Under the pieces are notes generated by a model. The model was not told the DNA's origin. It saw nothing but the letters and a program-made list of their open reading frames with translations, and searched no databases. A stretch of 64,000 nucleotides of DNA, taken from positions 1,798,001 through 1,862,000 of the forward strand of contig NZ_CP141823.1 of NCBI RefSeq assembly GCF_035621455.1, in the 5' to 3' direction. Positions 51,685-60,602 of the stretch are shown here, piece after piece; the first letter of the stretch is position 1, and every line of letters begins with the position of its first letter. This DNA comes from Vibrio natriegens NBRC 15636 = ATCC 14048 = DSM 759. GTDB taxonomy: Bacteria; Pseudomonadota; Gammaproteobacteria; Enterobacterales; Vibrionaceae. The position numbers and the translations under genes are program-made.

Positions 51685-51759
51685 ATGGAACTCGGTCTAA
51701 TCATCGCTTTCATCGTAGCAGCAGCTGTAATGGTGAAAAAAGAGATGGCACAGCAGTAA
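51685..51759 (+). CDS. 24-residue single-pass membrane peptide
   Basis: ATG 51685 to TAA 51759; MELGLIIAFIVAAAVMVKKE is the first 20 of 24 residues, ending in MAQQ: one hydrophobic helix then a basic/polar tail (N-out, positive-inside fits). GGGGT lies six bases before the ATG and a terminator follows 49 bases after the stop. It sits in its own terminator-bounded unit between galE and the yhaJ-like gene, which favours a real gene over chance. No known family recognised. Confidence 0.6.
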   Translation: MELGLIIAFIVAAAVMVKKEMAQQ

Positions 51760-52099
51760 ATTTTCATTTTCCATACTTTTCTTTACCTTTTAGAAATGAA
51801 AATTTGATAAAAAGCCAGCATTTAGCTGGCTTTGTTGTATCTAAGGATTAAGTCATCATTTTTAATTAAGTTTCCTTCTGATTTTACTCATCTAACCGTA
51901 TCTTTAATTCCAAACCGCCTAGATTCGACCCAACTCAGACATGGCTAACCAGCAACTGACGATCGTATAATCAGGAAAACGTTGCAAAATAGGCATTTCT
52001 CGTCATTACTAATCAATGTGTTATATTGTTGTTTCTTGATTTATTAACTGTCTGATAAGTCACCACTCGTGTGGTATACATCAGGTAAAGGAAGTTAAT
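51760..52099. other. Intergenic region before the LysR gene
   Basis: 340 bases. The only clear element is the terminator at 51809-51835. The remainder, which must hold the LysR promoter, shows no recognised operator. Confidence 0.4.
51809..51835 (+). terminator. Terminator after the 24-residue ORF
   Basis: AAGCCAGC/GCTGGCTT stem, ATTTA loop, then TTGTTGT: a modest T-tract. Confidence 0.7.
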
Positions 52100-52987
52100 G
52101 TGCACAGTCCGATCACTTTAGAAGCGCTCCATATTTTGGATGCAATAGACCGAAGAGGCAGTTTTGCTGCAGCCGCCAATGAATTAGACAGAGCTCCTTC
52201 GTCACTTAGCTACCAAATTCAAAAACTTGAGCAAGACTTAGATATCATTATTTTCGATCGCTCAGGGCATAAAGCTCATTTTACCGAAGCTGGTAAACTC
52301 ATCCTTGAACGCGGGCGAGATATATTGAAGGCCAGTGAAAAGCTGGTAAACGACGCTACGGTATTGGCAAATGGGTGGGAATTAGATATCACCGTTGCAT
52401 TCGATGGCATTATTCCTGTTTGTAACTTTTTTCCTATGGTGGATGCGCTATCTGAAGTCAGTTCTACCCGAGTCAGATTGCAAGAAGAGATTTTGGCAGG
52501 TGGTTGGGAATCGCTCAACACAGGCCGTTCTGATCTATTGATTTGTCCATCCCTGGACACGCTTCCTCAAGAAGTGAAGTCAGAAAAAATAGGTAAGATG
52601 ACCATGCTTTGGGTTGCTGCTGCAAACCACTATGTGCATAAACGCAGCGGTGATTTTGATGAAGCGGCAAGAGAAAAGTATCGTATTATTGCGATCGCAG
52701 ACACGGCTCGAGAGCAACCAGCGCTTTCAATGAATATTATTCAAAAGCAACCAAGGTTAACGGTCACCAATTTTACAGCGAAGGTTGATGCACTCAGAGC
52801 GGGGCTAGGTATCGGAACACTGCCAAGCCAAATAGCTCAGCCGCTGATTGAAAGTGGAGAGCTCAAGTTGATCGAAGGTACGGAGCCAATACCTATGGAC
52901 GTCATTCTCGCGTGGCGTCGAAACACAATGGGAGAGGCTAAATCCTGGTGTATTCAATATTTGAAAAAAAATTGGGCGTTAAAGTGA
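52100..52987 (+). CDS. yhaJ: LysR-family regulator, YhaJ/QseD-like
   Basis: 295 residues starting at GTG 52100, with AAAGGAAG seven bases upstream. The text tracks E. coli YhaJ: LEALHILDAIDRRGSFAAAA, LSYQIQKLEQDLDIIIFDRSG, then LANGWELDITV, and near the end RAGLGIGTLPS and AWRRNTMGEAKSWC. YhaJ regulates aromatic-compound stress genes and virulence in E. coli; the targets here are unknown. It is convergent with patZ, with a hairpin in the 113-base gap. Confidence 0.85.
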   Translation: MHSPITLEALHILDAIDRRGSFAAAANELDRAPSSLSYQIQKLEQDLDIIIFDRSGHKAHFTEAGKLILERGRDILKASEKLVNDATVLANGWELDITVAFDGIIPVCNFFPMVDALSEVSSTRVRLQEEILAGGWESLNTGRSDLLICPSLDTLPQEVKSEKIGKMTMLWVAAANHYVHKRSGDFDEAAREKYRIIAIADTAREQPALSMNIIQKQPRLTVTNFTAKVDALRAGLGIGTLPSQIAQPLIESGELKLIEGTEPIPMDVILAWRRNTMGEAKSWCIQYLKKNWALK

Positions 52988-53043
52988 CCTTGTCACAAAA
53001 GTATTGGGTTTTTCAGCACTAAGTTTTGTTTCCAGACAAGACA

Positions 53044-53096
53044 AAGCCCAGCTTGAACGATTCTATCCATGTAGAAAACGTCGAAAGCTGGGCCTT
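53044..53096 (-). terminator. Candidate terminator/hairpin of patZ
   Basis: AAGCCCAGCTT and AAGCTGGG(C)CTT form an 11-bp stem with one bulge and a 30-base loop, next to the patZ stop. No strong T-tract, so it may be a stable 3' end rather than an intrinsic terminator. Confidence 0.5.
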
Positions 53097-53100
53097 CATT

Positions 53101-55734
53101 CTAGTTTAACGCTAAGACCATATCTGCAATACCATCTTCAAACTGAACATCAATATCAAACCCGAGGCTTTGTGCTAACATCAGCATTCCACGATTAGTC
53201 GGCATTGTCATTCCTGATATTTGCTTAGTGCCTTTAACTTGGCAATAGCTAATGATTTTTTTCATCAATACCTTGCCGAGGCCTTTTCCTTTTAGATCAG
53301 AGCGAATGAGAATAGCAAACTCAGCGTCGCTATTATCGGGCGTGATCAGAGCGCGGGCTACGCCAATAATTGATGGGCCGCTCTTATCAAATGCGACGGC
53401 GACAAATGCCATTTCTCTGTCGTAATCGATTTGAGTAAAATTAGCCAAAGCCTCGTGGTTGAACTCACCAACTTCGGAGAAAAATCGCTTGTAAAGATCT
53501 TCTCTGGATACGTTATTGATGAATTGAGCATGTAGAGGCTCATCTTCAGGCAAGATAGGGCGAAGTAAGACAGGTTGACCGTCGCGCAGAGTGACCGTTT
53601 CAACAAACTCTGCCGGGAAAGGGCGGATAGCAAGGCGCGTTTGAGCATCGCCTTCATATTTTGTTAACGTCAAATCCGCATCAATGATCGTCAAATCGTT
53701 CCCAGACACGAGTACTGGATGGATATCCAGTCTGTGTATTTCTGGTAACTCAACCGCCATCTGCGAAATACGAACCAAGAATTTCGACAGTTCGGTAATA
53801 TCGAAAGCATCTTTATGCTTTTGCAAGCGGATCTTGCCTGATTTCAAAGCAACCACGACTAAATAACGCGCCAGAGTCATGTTTAATGGCGGTAACGCGG
53901 CCACGGCATCTTGAGCAATATTCCATTCAGAACCACCTTGACCAAGCAATATCACCGGCCCAAATACTTTGTCTACAGCAATACTGATTCGTATTTCTTC
54001 AGCACTGCCAAGTTTAGCCATACCTTGTACTAAAAGGCCGTGGACGTTAGCAGATGGATAGCTAAGTTTTACAGCATCTAAAATAGAATTTGATGCACTC
54101 GAGACTTCATTACTGTTTCTCAGGTTGAGGGCAACACCATGAACGTCTGACTTGTGTGGAATATCAGGAGAGCGCAGTTTTACCGCTACCGGATAGCCGA
54201 TATTTTCCGCCATATGTACCGCTTCTATTGCATCGGACGCGATCCACGTTGGCAGCACATTGAAACCAAACAGTTTAAAAAGTGGGCTAGTTTGGTGTGT
54301 ATCCAACGACACTGTGTTTTTGTCCAGTAGTCGTTCATTTACCCATTCCATAGCAGAATTGATGCTTCCTGAGTGCAACGGTTCTGCCGTTGTTGGTGTT
54401 TCCATCAGTTGCTTTTGGTTTCTGCGGTACTCCACAAGGTGCATGTAGGCAACAACTGCACTTTCTGGTGTTCGATAAGTGGGTATTCCCGCTTGAGTGA
54501 AAGCAAGACGAGCCTCACGAGACGTTTGTTCTCCCGACCAGTTAGTCAGGATGTTAAAGTGCTTATGCCTCGGATGGGACTTAATCGCTTCAATCACATC
54601 GTACGCCGTATCTAGTGGATCAGAAACAGCAGAAGGGCTGTGCATAATCAAAATTGCATCCGCACAATCATTGTTCATTAAAGCGTTAATAGTGTCGACG
54701 TAGCGCTTTTTGGTCGCATCACCAGAGAGGTCGATGGGGTTCACTTCTCGCCAGTTTGGCGGCAGAACGGCTCTCAATTGCTCGGTCGAAGCTTCATCAA
54801 GCGTCGCTAAATTACCGCCACGTTCGAAAAGCGTATCCACGGCCATCACTGCAGGCCCACCGCCGTTGGTAATGACCGCTAGTCGTTCTCCACGCAGGGG
54901 GACTGAGTGGGTTAGAGTTTCTACCGCTGCAAATAACTCATGAGTATTACTAACCCTCAACATACCTGTTCTGCGGATCGCAGAATCATAAATAATGTCT
55001 AAGGTATCGCCGTCTTGCTGCTCAAGCGTATTCATCTCTTTCGACCGTCCTGCTTTTAAAACAAGAATACGTCGATTTCGGGATGCCGCTCTGGCCGCTG
55101 ATAAAAAGCGGCGAGCATCACTGATCGAGTCAACGTAGAGCAAGATGGCCTCGGTATGTCCGTCCATACTCAAATGATCAAGTAAATCGGCAAAATCGAT
55201 ATCCTGACCTCGTCCAATCGAAATAAATGACGAAAATCCGATATTTTTGTCGTTCGCCCAATCCAGAACAGTTGTACAAACGGCGGCTGACTGAGAAATA
55301 AAAGCAATTTTCCCTGGTTTGGCAGCAACCGGAGAAAACGTACAATTGAAGTTGTGCCAAGGGAGAATAATGCCAAGGCTGTTGGAACCCAAGACCCGAA
55401 TATTAAGCGAAGACACATCGACGATTTGAGTGTCATCAGAGATTACGATAGCGAACTGAGTTCCACGCTCGTCTAATTCCTTGAGAAGCTTTTCATTACG
55501 TGAAGCGTTAGTACATAGAATCGCGATATCTGGAGTCAAGGGCAGGGAAGCGATGTCCGGGTAAGCGATAACGCCTAATACACTTTTGTGTTTTGGCGTT
55601 ACTGGCATAATCGCGCCACCAAAACCACTTTGAAGAAGATTGCGCATGACCACGTGACCCGCGCGTAACTCTCTCGGTGATGCGCCAACTACCGCAACTG
55701 AATCAGGTTTAAAAAGCTTATGTAGTTTATTCAT
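53101..55734 (-). CDS. patZ: Protein lysine acetyltransferase PatZ (acyl-CoA-synthetase-like/ATP-grasp/GNAT fusion)
   Basis: 877-residue acetyl-CoA-dependent lysine acetyltransferase that inactivates acetyl-CoA synthetase and other enzymes. Order: CoA-binding domain (SVAVVGASPRELRAGHVVMR), succinyl-CoA-ligase-like domains (GKIAFISQSAAVCTTVLDWA, ILMHSPSAVSDP), ATP-grasp region (GYPVAVKLRSPDIPHKSDVHG) and a C-terminal GNAT domain from about 720 (EFAILIRSDLKGKGLGKVLM is the CoA loop, R-x-x-G-x-G). Matches E. coli YfiQ/PatZ closely in order and length (886). The NDP-forming ligase part is not catalytic in this family. Monocistronic. Confidence 0.93.
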   Translation of the reverse strand: MNKLHKLFKPDSVAVVGASPRELRAGHVVMRNLLQSGFGGAIMPVTPKHKSVLGVIAYPDIASLPLTPDIAILCTNASRNEKLLKELDERGTQFAIVISDDTQIVDVSSLNIRVLGSNSLGIILPWHNFNCTFSPVAAKPGKIAFISQSAAVCTTVLDWANDKNIGFSSFISIGRGQDIDFADLLDHLSMDGHTEAILLYVDSISDARRFLSAARAASRNRRILVLKAGRSKEMNTLEQQDGDTLDIIYDSAIRRTGMLRVSNTHELFAAVETLTHSVPLRGERLAVITNGGGPAVMAVDTLFERGGNLATLDEASTEQLRAVLPPNWREVNPIDLSGDATKKRYVDTINALMNNDCADAILIMHSPSAVSDPLDTAYDVIEAIKSHPRHKHFNILTNWSGEQTSREARLAFTQAGIPTYRTPESAVVAYMHLVEYRRNQKQLMETPTTAEPLHSGSINSAMEWVNERLLDKNTVSLDTHQTSPLFKLFGFNVLPTWIASDAIEAVHMAENIGYPVAVKLRSPDIPHKSDVHGVALNLRNSNEVSSASNSILDAVKLSYPSANVHGLLVQGMAKLGSAEEIRISIAVDKVFGPVILLGQGGSEWNIAQDAVAALPPLNMTLARYLVVVALKSGKIRLQKHKDAFDITELSKFLVRISQMAVELPEIHRLDIHPVLVSGNDLTIIDADLTLTKYEGDAQTRLAIRPFPAEFVETVTLRDGQPVLLRPILPEDEPLHAQFINNVSREDLYKRFFSEVGEFNHEALANFTQIDYDREMAFVAVAFDKSGPSIIGVARALITPDNSDAEFAILIRSDLKGKGLGKVLMKKIISYCQVKGTKQISGMTMPTNRGMLMLAQSLGFDIDVQFEDGIADMVLALN

Positions 55735-55977
55735 GCAGATTCCTTGCCTTTAACACGATATTGTTGAGAGCTTTACTGGATGGATATCAATAATCATAAA
55801 CGAATACTTCTTAGAGAAAACATGCCAGAGATAAACAACGGAGAAAAACTGTACGAAGCTTGTAGAGTTTGTGTCACTCATCACATCAAAAAGGCAGTTT
55901 ATTGTATTTGATGCTTGATAATCGAGCCTCCTATCGGCATGATTTATCGTAATATTTGTTCAGAGCGTTTGTTATTC

Positions 55978-56547
55978 ATGAAAAAGACCGCAATCATCGG
56001 CTTAACCCTTCTTCTTTCCGCTTGTGCATCTGAAACCTACACTACGGATGTTACCTCAGAGAGTTTTCGTGAGGACTATTCTTCAGATGTCATATCAAAA
56101 CCAATTATGGCGTCTGAAAATGCCGTCGTTGAGAAAGATGTAGCACCAACAGTGGTGAAAATGACACCTAAACCTGAAGAAAAGAAAGTCATAAAACTGA
56201 CTCCAAACGATCAGGTAAAACCGGTTAAGATCATGCCACCAAGCAAGGATCAATCAGCAGTTCAACGTTTCGGATACACCATCCAAGTTGTCGCTGTTGG
56301 TAGTGAAGATAAAGTGACTCAGTTCACCAACAAACTACCGCAAAGTGAGCAGCCGATTTGGGCTAACTACAAAGTAGTCAATGGCACCAAATGGTACTCC
56401 ATTTTATACGGAGATTATGCGACAAGTGCGGAAGCACAAAAGGCGATCGCAACGCTTCCAGCTCAATTGCGTCAGTTAAAGCCTTTTGTCAAAAGCATTG
56501 ATGCGATTAAAAACTCGGCATATCCGACGCTTAATAAACTAAACTGA
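55978..56547 (+). CDS. SPOR-domain lipoprotein
   Basis: 189 residues from ATG 55978 (MKKTAIIGLTLLLSACASET). Lipobox LSAC gives acylation at Cys16. A Pro/Lys-rich spacer (VVKMTPKPEEKKVIKLTP, KPVKIMPPSKDQS) leads to a SPOR domain at about 100-180 (YTIQVVAVGSEDKVTQFTNKL, WYSILYGDYATSAEAQKAI), which binds denuded peptidoglycan at division septa. So it is probably an outer-membrane lipoprotein reaching into the periplasm. The gene before ddlA also concerns peptidoglycan, but a terminator separates them. Confidence 0.88.
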   Translation: MKKTAIIGLTLLLSACASETYTTDVTSESFREDYSSDVISKPIMASENAVVEKDVAPTVVKMTPKPEEKKVIKLTPNDQVKPVKIMPPSKDQSAVQRFGYTIQVVAVGSEDKVTQFTNKLPQSEQPIWANYKVVNGTKWYSILYGDYATSAEAQKAIATLPAQLRQLKPFVKSIDAIKNSAYPTLNKLN

Positions 56548-56558
56548 TCAAACTAAGT

Positions 56559-56581
56559 AGGGGGCATATCGCTCCCTTTTT
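56559..56581 (+). terminator. Terminator of the SPOR lipoprotein gene
   Basis: AGGGGGC/GCTCCCT stem (one G-T pair) with a short loop and TTTTT. Confidence 0.8.
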
Positions 56582-56696
56582 AAATTGTTCAAATCGTACC
56601 CGAACGATACGCCTCACAGTAAAATAACTGTACGTCACTTCTCAAAGGGTTATCATAACAATAAGTATCTTTTGTAGGTCACGGAAAGATTGATTC

Positions 56697-57686
56697 ATGA
56701 TTAAAAATATTCTTCTATTATGCGGTGGTGGCTCTTCAGAGCACGAGATATCATTGCTGTCTGCTAACTTTGTCGAACAACAACTGAATCTCATTGAGAA
56801 CATCAAGGTAACGCGTGTAGAGATCAAAAACGAAGGTTGGATGACCGATCAAGGCGAATTGGTTTACTTGGACCTCAACACCAAATGCTTATGTTCTAAC
56901 GACTCGAATCAGACAATTGACTTCATCGTACCTTGTATTCATGGTTTCCCTGGTGAAACTGGCGATATTCAATCTCTATTTGAAATCGCTGGCATTCCTT
57001 ATCTGGGTTGCGGACCAGAAGCAAGCAGCAACAGTTTCAACAAAATCACATCGAAACTTTGGTACGACGCTCTAGGTATACCGAACACACCATACTTGTT
57101 CCTGACTAAAAATAATGAGCAAGCTCATATTCAAGCTCAGCAAGCGTTTGATAAATGGGGCAAAGTATTCGTTAAAGCTGCAAGACAAGGATCTTCAGTT
57201 GGCTGTTACAGCGTAACGGAAAGAGAGATGCTTTCCGACGCGGTTAATGCTGCTTTTGGTTACTCTGATCAAGTTTTAGTAGAAAAGTCAGTTAAGCCTC
57301 GAGAATTAGAAGTGGCCGCGTATGAAATGAATGGCGAACTCTATGTGACGAAACCTGGTGAAGTTATCGCGCCTGATGGTACATTTTATTCGTACGATGA
57401 AAAATACAGCAGTGCAAGCCACTCATTGACGGAAGTTGAAGCAAAAAACCTTACACCAGAACAGATAGAGACGATCAAGCAAGAGTCAGAGACCGTATTT
57501 AAACAGATGAACCTGCGTCATTTGTCTCGTATTGATTTCTTCCTTACTGAAGATGGAGAGATTTACCTGAATGAAGTGAATACGTTCCCGGGTATGACAC
57601 CAATCTCGATGTTCCCGAAAATGCTTCAAAACAATGGCCACAAATTCCACGAGTTTCTTCAAGACTGCATCAAAAGTGCAAAGTAA
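56697..57686 (+). CDS. ddlA: D-alanine--D-alanine ligase A
   Basis: 329-residue ATP-grasp enzyme making D-Ala-D-Ala for peptidoglycan precursors. Landmarks: LLCGGGSSEHEISLLSANFV, PCIHGFPGETGDIQSLFEI, KAARQGSSVGCYSV, LVEKSVKPRELEVA, and the metal-binding LNEVNTFPGMTPISMFPKM. GGAAAG sits 13 bases upstream. Vibrio carry this DdlA on chromosome 2 apart from the dcw cluster copy (DdlB). Stand-alone unit; the following DUF3319 gene starts 114 bases later. Confidence 0.94.
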   Translation: MIKNILLLCGGGSSEHEISLLSANFVEQQLNLIENIKVTRVEIKNEGWMTDQGELVYLDLNTKCLCSNDSNQTIDFIVPCIHGFPGETGDIQSLFEIAGIPYLGCGPEASSNSFNKITSKLWYDALGIPNTPYLFLTKNNEQAHIQAQQAFDKWGKVFVKAARQGSSVGCYSVTEREMLSDAVNAAFGYSDQVLVEKSVKPRELEVAAYEMNGELYVTKPGEVIAPDGTFYSYDEKYSSASHSLTEVEAKNLTPEQIETIKQESETVFKQMNLRHLSRIDFFLTEDGEIYLNEVNTFPGMTPISMFPKMLQNNGHKFHEFLQDCIKSAK

Positions 57687-57800
57687 ATAACGTTACTTAA
57701 CAATAGATTGTGTTAGAAGTGCTTGTGCTGAGCATCTCACTGTATTGATGCTCATTAAATTCTCTTAGACGACTGAAATTGATACAAAAATGGGGCATTT

Positions 57801-58181
57801 ATGGCAGTTGCGACATATAGAGGCTTTAATTTAAAATCCAGTTTGGATGGCAGTCTTTGGAAGGTAAAGATCAAAAGCCACGTATTGCAAGGTAATCTGA
57901 CCTCAGTTAAAAAAAGTATTGACTGGTGGTGCGACACTGCTTCAATCATCGATCCAAAAGAATTTGCTTCTCTTGCACAGACCAGGCAAAGCACCGCAGG
58001 AACACAATCAGTTGCTTTTAACGGCTATACTTTAAAAAATGATTCGGGTGAGCCGAATGAATGGTATTGCATGTTTAATGGTAAACTAATCAAAGGCGGT
58101 AAGTTGGCCATTCAACGTCATATCGAAGCTTATTTAGCTGCTAAGAAAAAAGCATTGCAGACCCAACAACACAAGAAATAA
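57801..58181 (+). CDS. DUF3319 family protein
   Basis: 126-residue soluble basic protein: MAVATYRGFNLKSSLDGSLW, a repeat-like second half (VAFNGYTLKNDSGEPNEWYCMF) and a Lys-rich tail (LAAKKKALQTQQHKK). The two halves, each 'YRGFNLKS...WKVKI' / 'FNGYTLKN...WYCMF', look like an internal duplication. I recall this as DUF3319, mainly Vibrionaceae. It ends four bases before yciH, so the two are cotranscribed; a link to translation or RNA is conceivable. Confidence 0.8.
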   Translation: MAVATYRGFNLKSSLDGSLWKVKIKSHVLQGNLTSVKKSIDWWCDTASIIDPKEFASLAQTRQSTAGTQSVAFNGYTLKNDSGEPNEWYCMFNGKLIKGGKLAIQRHIEAYLAAKKKALQTQQHKK

Positions 58182-58185
58182 CAGT

Positions 58186-58497
58186 ATGTCCTTAGTATAT
58201 TCAACGGAAACCGGCCGAATCAAACCGGAAGAAGAGAAAATTGCTCGCCCTAAAGGCGATGGTATCGTGCGTATTCAACGCCAAACAAAAGGCCGTAAAG
58301 GTAAAGGTGTTTGTATCGTTACAGGCTTAGATCTTGATGACGCACCACTAAAATTACTCGCAGCAGAACTCAAGAAAGTCTGTGGCTGTGGTGGTTCTGT
58401 TAAAGACGGCAACATAGAAATTCAAGGTGATGCGCGAGACAAAATCAAAGCACACCTAGAAAAGAAAGGCATGACCGTTAAACTAGCTGGCGGTTAA
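58186..58497 (+). CDS. yciH: SUI1/eIF1-like translation factor YciH
   Basis: 103-residue eIF1/SUI1-fold protein. Signature GRKGKGVCIVTGLDLDDAPL, LLAAELKKVCGCGGSVKDG and IEIQGDARDKIKAHLEKKG. E. coli YciH influences start-codon fidelity, acting like eIF1. N-terminus VYSTETGRIKPEEEKIARPK is typical. Starts four bases after the DUF3319 stop. A terminator follows. Confidence 0.94.
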   Translation: MSLVYSTETGRIKPEEEKIARPKGDGIVRIQRQTKGRKGKGVCIVTGLDLDDAPLKLLAAELKKVCGCGGSVKDGNIEIQGDARDKIKAHLEKKGMTVKLAGG

Positions 58498-58901
58498 GAA
58501 TCCAGATTGTGAATTAGAGCGTCTCTAGAGACGCTTTTTTTACATCTGTTTTTCGACGTATAGTCATCTGCATTCTTGTTAACGGCTAATTGAAGATTGA
58601 GCAATCGCAGATTGATATATCGATATTAGCTATTTTATGGTAAATAGCCTTTATGTTTAATCGGAGCTCTAAAACCTTACGAGTACCTGTGACCACAAAT
58701 TTAAAATCTGAGAGGGATAGGAGACTTAAAAGGATAAGATTTCAAGTAGCACCGCATACAATTTAACATAACACATATAATGCGCACTGAATCTGTAGGA
58801 GCAAAGTTGTAATGTCACTATTTAACAAAGTTAAAATGTCTCTTTAGCATACAATCACTAGTCCTTATTTACTTTGGATTTGTGCTAAGGACATGATCAA
58901 G
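58498..58901. other. AT-rich region flanking the IS remnant
   Basis: 404 bases. Contains the yciH terminator at its left edge. Near 58810-58855 a short imperfect direct repeat (AATGTCACTATTTAAC, then AATGTCTCTTTAGC) may be the ruined left end of the insertion sequence. Otherwise no ORF or recognised motif. Confidence 0.4.
58517..58541 (+). terminator. Rho-independent terminator of the DUF3319-yciH unit
   Basis: AGCGTCTC/GAGACGCT stem with a 3-base loop and T8. Confidence 0.92.
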
Positions 58902-59395
58902 ATGCTAGTGACTATGAATGACTCTGATATCAATCGTTTTAAAGTAATTCAGGATGTGAATCCGACGAGTCGATGCGGCAGATATTCTTGATTTGAGTAT
59001 TCGCCAAGTGCAGCGACTTATGAATCGTCTGCGAGAATTGTGATAAGTACTCGGATTTTTCTCCAACACTTGCTAGGGAAAATTATCTGAGTTACATAAT
59101 CTTCCGATATCCAACGAGACCTTACGAAGTTGGATGATTGCTGATGGTCTCTGGGCACCACATTCACAGTGTAAGCCCCGTGTTTATCAGCTTCTTTAAC
59201 GCCGTGACTGGTTTGAAGGACGCAGCGACAAGTGCTGCCTGTTGGTTTTCATCGATGATGCGACCGGTCGCTTGATGAACCTGCGTTTTAGCGAGACCGA
59301 ATCCGCCTACGAACATATGGTCGCAACACGAGAATACCTTAATGAGCACCGTAATCCGCTAACGTTTTATAGTGATAAACATTCTGGGTATTGAG
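58902..59395 (+). pseudogene. Decayed ISNCY-type transposase
   Basis: Several frames together recover an integrase-like transposase. The start reads MLVTMNDSDINRFKVIQDV, then a frameshift and small loss, then DAADILDLSIRQVQRLMNRL (an HTH), a broken middle (SDFSPTLARE, NETLRSWMIADGLWAPHS, CKPRVYQ), then a good block WFEGRSDKCCLLVFIDDATG, RLMNLRFSETESAYEHMVAT and REYLNEHRNPLTFYSDKHS of the DDE core. The piece that normally carries the first catalytic Asp (QIDGS) is deleted and the 3' half is absent. Multiple stops and shifts: dead. These sequences match transposases of the ISNCY group as I recall them. Confidence 0.8.
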
Positions 59396-59722
59396 CAGAT
59401 TTATGCCAACAGTTCACACATAGGCAATATGCTGCGAGCTTACCCAAAGTTACATGGTCACAACATTTAAGAGCTGTTCTCATAACGTATTGATATCACG
59501 AACAATCAAAATCTGACTTCCCTACTTTTTATCTTCGCAATTATTTCGTTTTAAAACAATGATATACATGTACATTTTCAGCGGTCTGTTTTGGATTTAA
59601 ACCATGACTGATTTGTAAGAGTTTCAGTTATTTGGAACTATCATCAATTAACCTTAATTGACCTTATCACCCTAAAGTACTACTTTTATTTAATTCCCAT
59701 ACAAATAACAAGGATTAATGCT
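59396..59722. other. Region after the IS remnant
   Basis: 327 AT-rich bases with no ORF. The first 60 bases may still be IS sequence. An ACAAGGA ribosome-binding site ends the stretch before the first 73-residue gene. Confidence 0.4.
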
Positions 59723-59944
59723 ATGGATAAGCTACTCGAGTCTGCATTACAAATAAAACAGAGAACAATGGTCACAGGTTTATTCGCGAGAAATGGATTT
59801 AAAATCGCAATGACCGATTTTGATGATGTGACATTCGAACGAGAAGGCGTTCAAGTTAACGTACATTTTGATATGGATTCGAATGCTGAGTCGGCTGATA
59901 TTTTGACCCGAAGCGCCCACATGTTACCAAGTAATTCTCGTTAG
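59723..59944 (+). CDS. 73-residue protein, paralog A
   Basis: Unrecognised small cytoplasmic protein: MDKLLESALQIKQRTMVTGL, FARNGFKIAMTDFDDVTFER, VHFDMDSNAESADILT. Mixed alpha/beta, no signal or membrane helix. It is 60/73 identical to the gene at 60305, with differences concentrated after residue 58 and many synonymous codon changes before that, so both copies look selected. ACAAGGA lies upstream and a good terminator follows. It sits just right of the IS remnant. Confidence 0.75.
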   Translation: MDKLLESALQIKQRTMVTGLFARNGFKIAMTDFDDVTFEREGVQVNVHFDMDSNAESADILTRSAHMLPSNSR

Positions 59945-60304
59945 GTTAACCTACTCGCTTATCAGGCCGAGCAACACTAGCTCGGCTTTTTGCTATTTGA
60001 GCCCCAAGAAGATGGACAATCCGACAGTCTCTGTTCATTTATAGTGTCCTGGTATAAACGATAATTTGTAACAATAAGTATCTATGATAATCAGCAGCAT
60101 TAGCACTTTTCTATGCCGTTATCACATAAAACGTCATGAGTTATTAACAGCCACATTAATTAAGCATTGTTTCATGTTGTTTGGAGATGCTAGAAGAGTA
60201 TGCTCGCGAAGACACTCAAACGACACAATATTTATTAAATTGATTTCATATGCTGTAGGGGGTATGGTTGTTAAATATCCCCACAACTCAAAAGGAGAAT
60301 TACC
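59945..60304. other. Spacer between the duplicated genes
   Basis: 360 bases. Left edge is the terminator of paralog A. The rest is AT-rich; near 60258-60283 GGGGTAT and ATATCCCC arms could pair just before the AAAGGAGA ribosome-binding site of paralog B. The 5' flanks of the two paralogs are not obviously similar, so the duplication did not preserve upstream DNA. Confidence 0.45.
59966..59992 (+). terminator. Terminator of paralog A
   Basis: GCCGAGC/GCTCGGC stem with a 7-base loop and T5. Confidence 0.9.
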
Positions 60305-60526
60305 ATGGACAAACTATTGGCGTCTGCATTACAAATAAAACAGCGGACCATGGTTACTGGCCTTTTTGCTAGAAACGGTTTTAAGATCGCGATGACTGAT
60401 TTTGATGATGTAACGTTTGAGCGAGAAGGTATTCAAGTTAATGTGCATTTTGATCTAAACTCGAATGCTGAATCGGCTAATATCTTGACTAAAAAGACTA
60501 GAATCATCCCTCGTATTTCTCGCTAA
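60305..60526 (+). CDS. 73-residue protein, paralog B
   Basis: Second copy of the 73-residue family: MDKLLASALQIKQRTMVTGL, FARNGFKIAMTDFDDVTFER. Residues 1-58 differ from copy A at four places only (E6A, V43I, M51L, D52N), while the last 15 residues have diverged (KKTRIIPRISR-type basic tail against a neutral one in A). AAAGGAGA is upstream at normal spacing and a terminator follows. A basic tail in B and a neutral tail in A suggests different partners. Function unknown. Confidence 0.75.
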   Translation: MDKLLASALQIKQRTMVTGLFARNGFKIAMTDFDDVTFEREGIQVNVHFDLNSNAESANILTKKTRIIPRISR

Positions 60527-60567
60527 CGCCCTCACAACGTAAATAAATTAAAAGACCGTGACCAGAT

Positions 60568-60595
60568 AGCCGAGCTAATTAAGCTCGGCTTTTTG
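60568..60595 (+). terminator. Terminator of paralog B
   Basis: AGCCGAGCT/AGCTCGGCT stem with an AATTA loop and T5. The stem core is the same as for paralog A, which suggests the terminator was duplicated with the gene. Confidence 0.9.
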
Positions 60596-60602
60596 AGTTG
60601 GA

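Noticed and set aside
58893..58905. ATGATCAAGATGC as an RctB (chromosome 2 initiator) 12-mer
   Set aside because: A single loose match next to an IS remnant; no array of such sites, and I am not certain of the consensus.
59164..59349. 61-codon minus-strand ORF
   Set aside because: It is the antisense of the transposase remnant, whose sense frame gives clear protein similarity.
60084..60338. 84-codon plus-strand ORF overlapping the start of paralog B
   Set aside because: It overlaps the well-supported 73-residue gene in another frame and has no ribosome-binding site.
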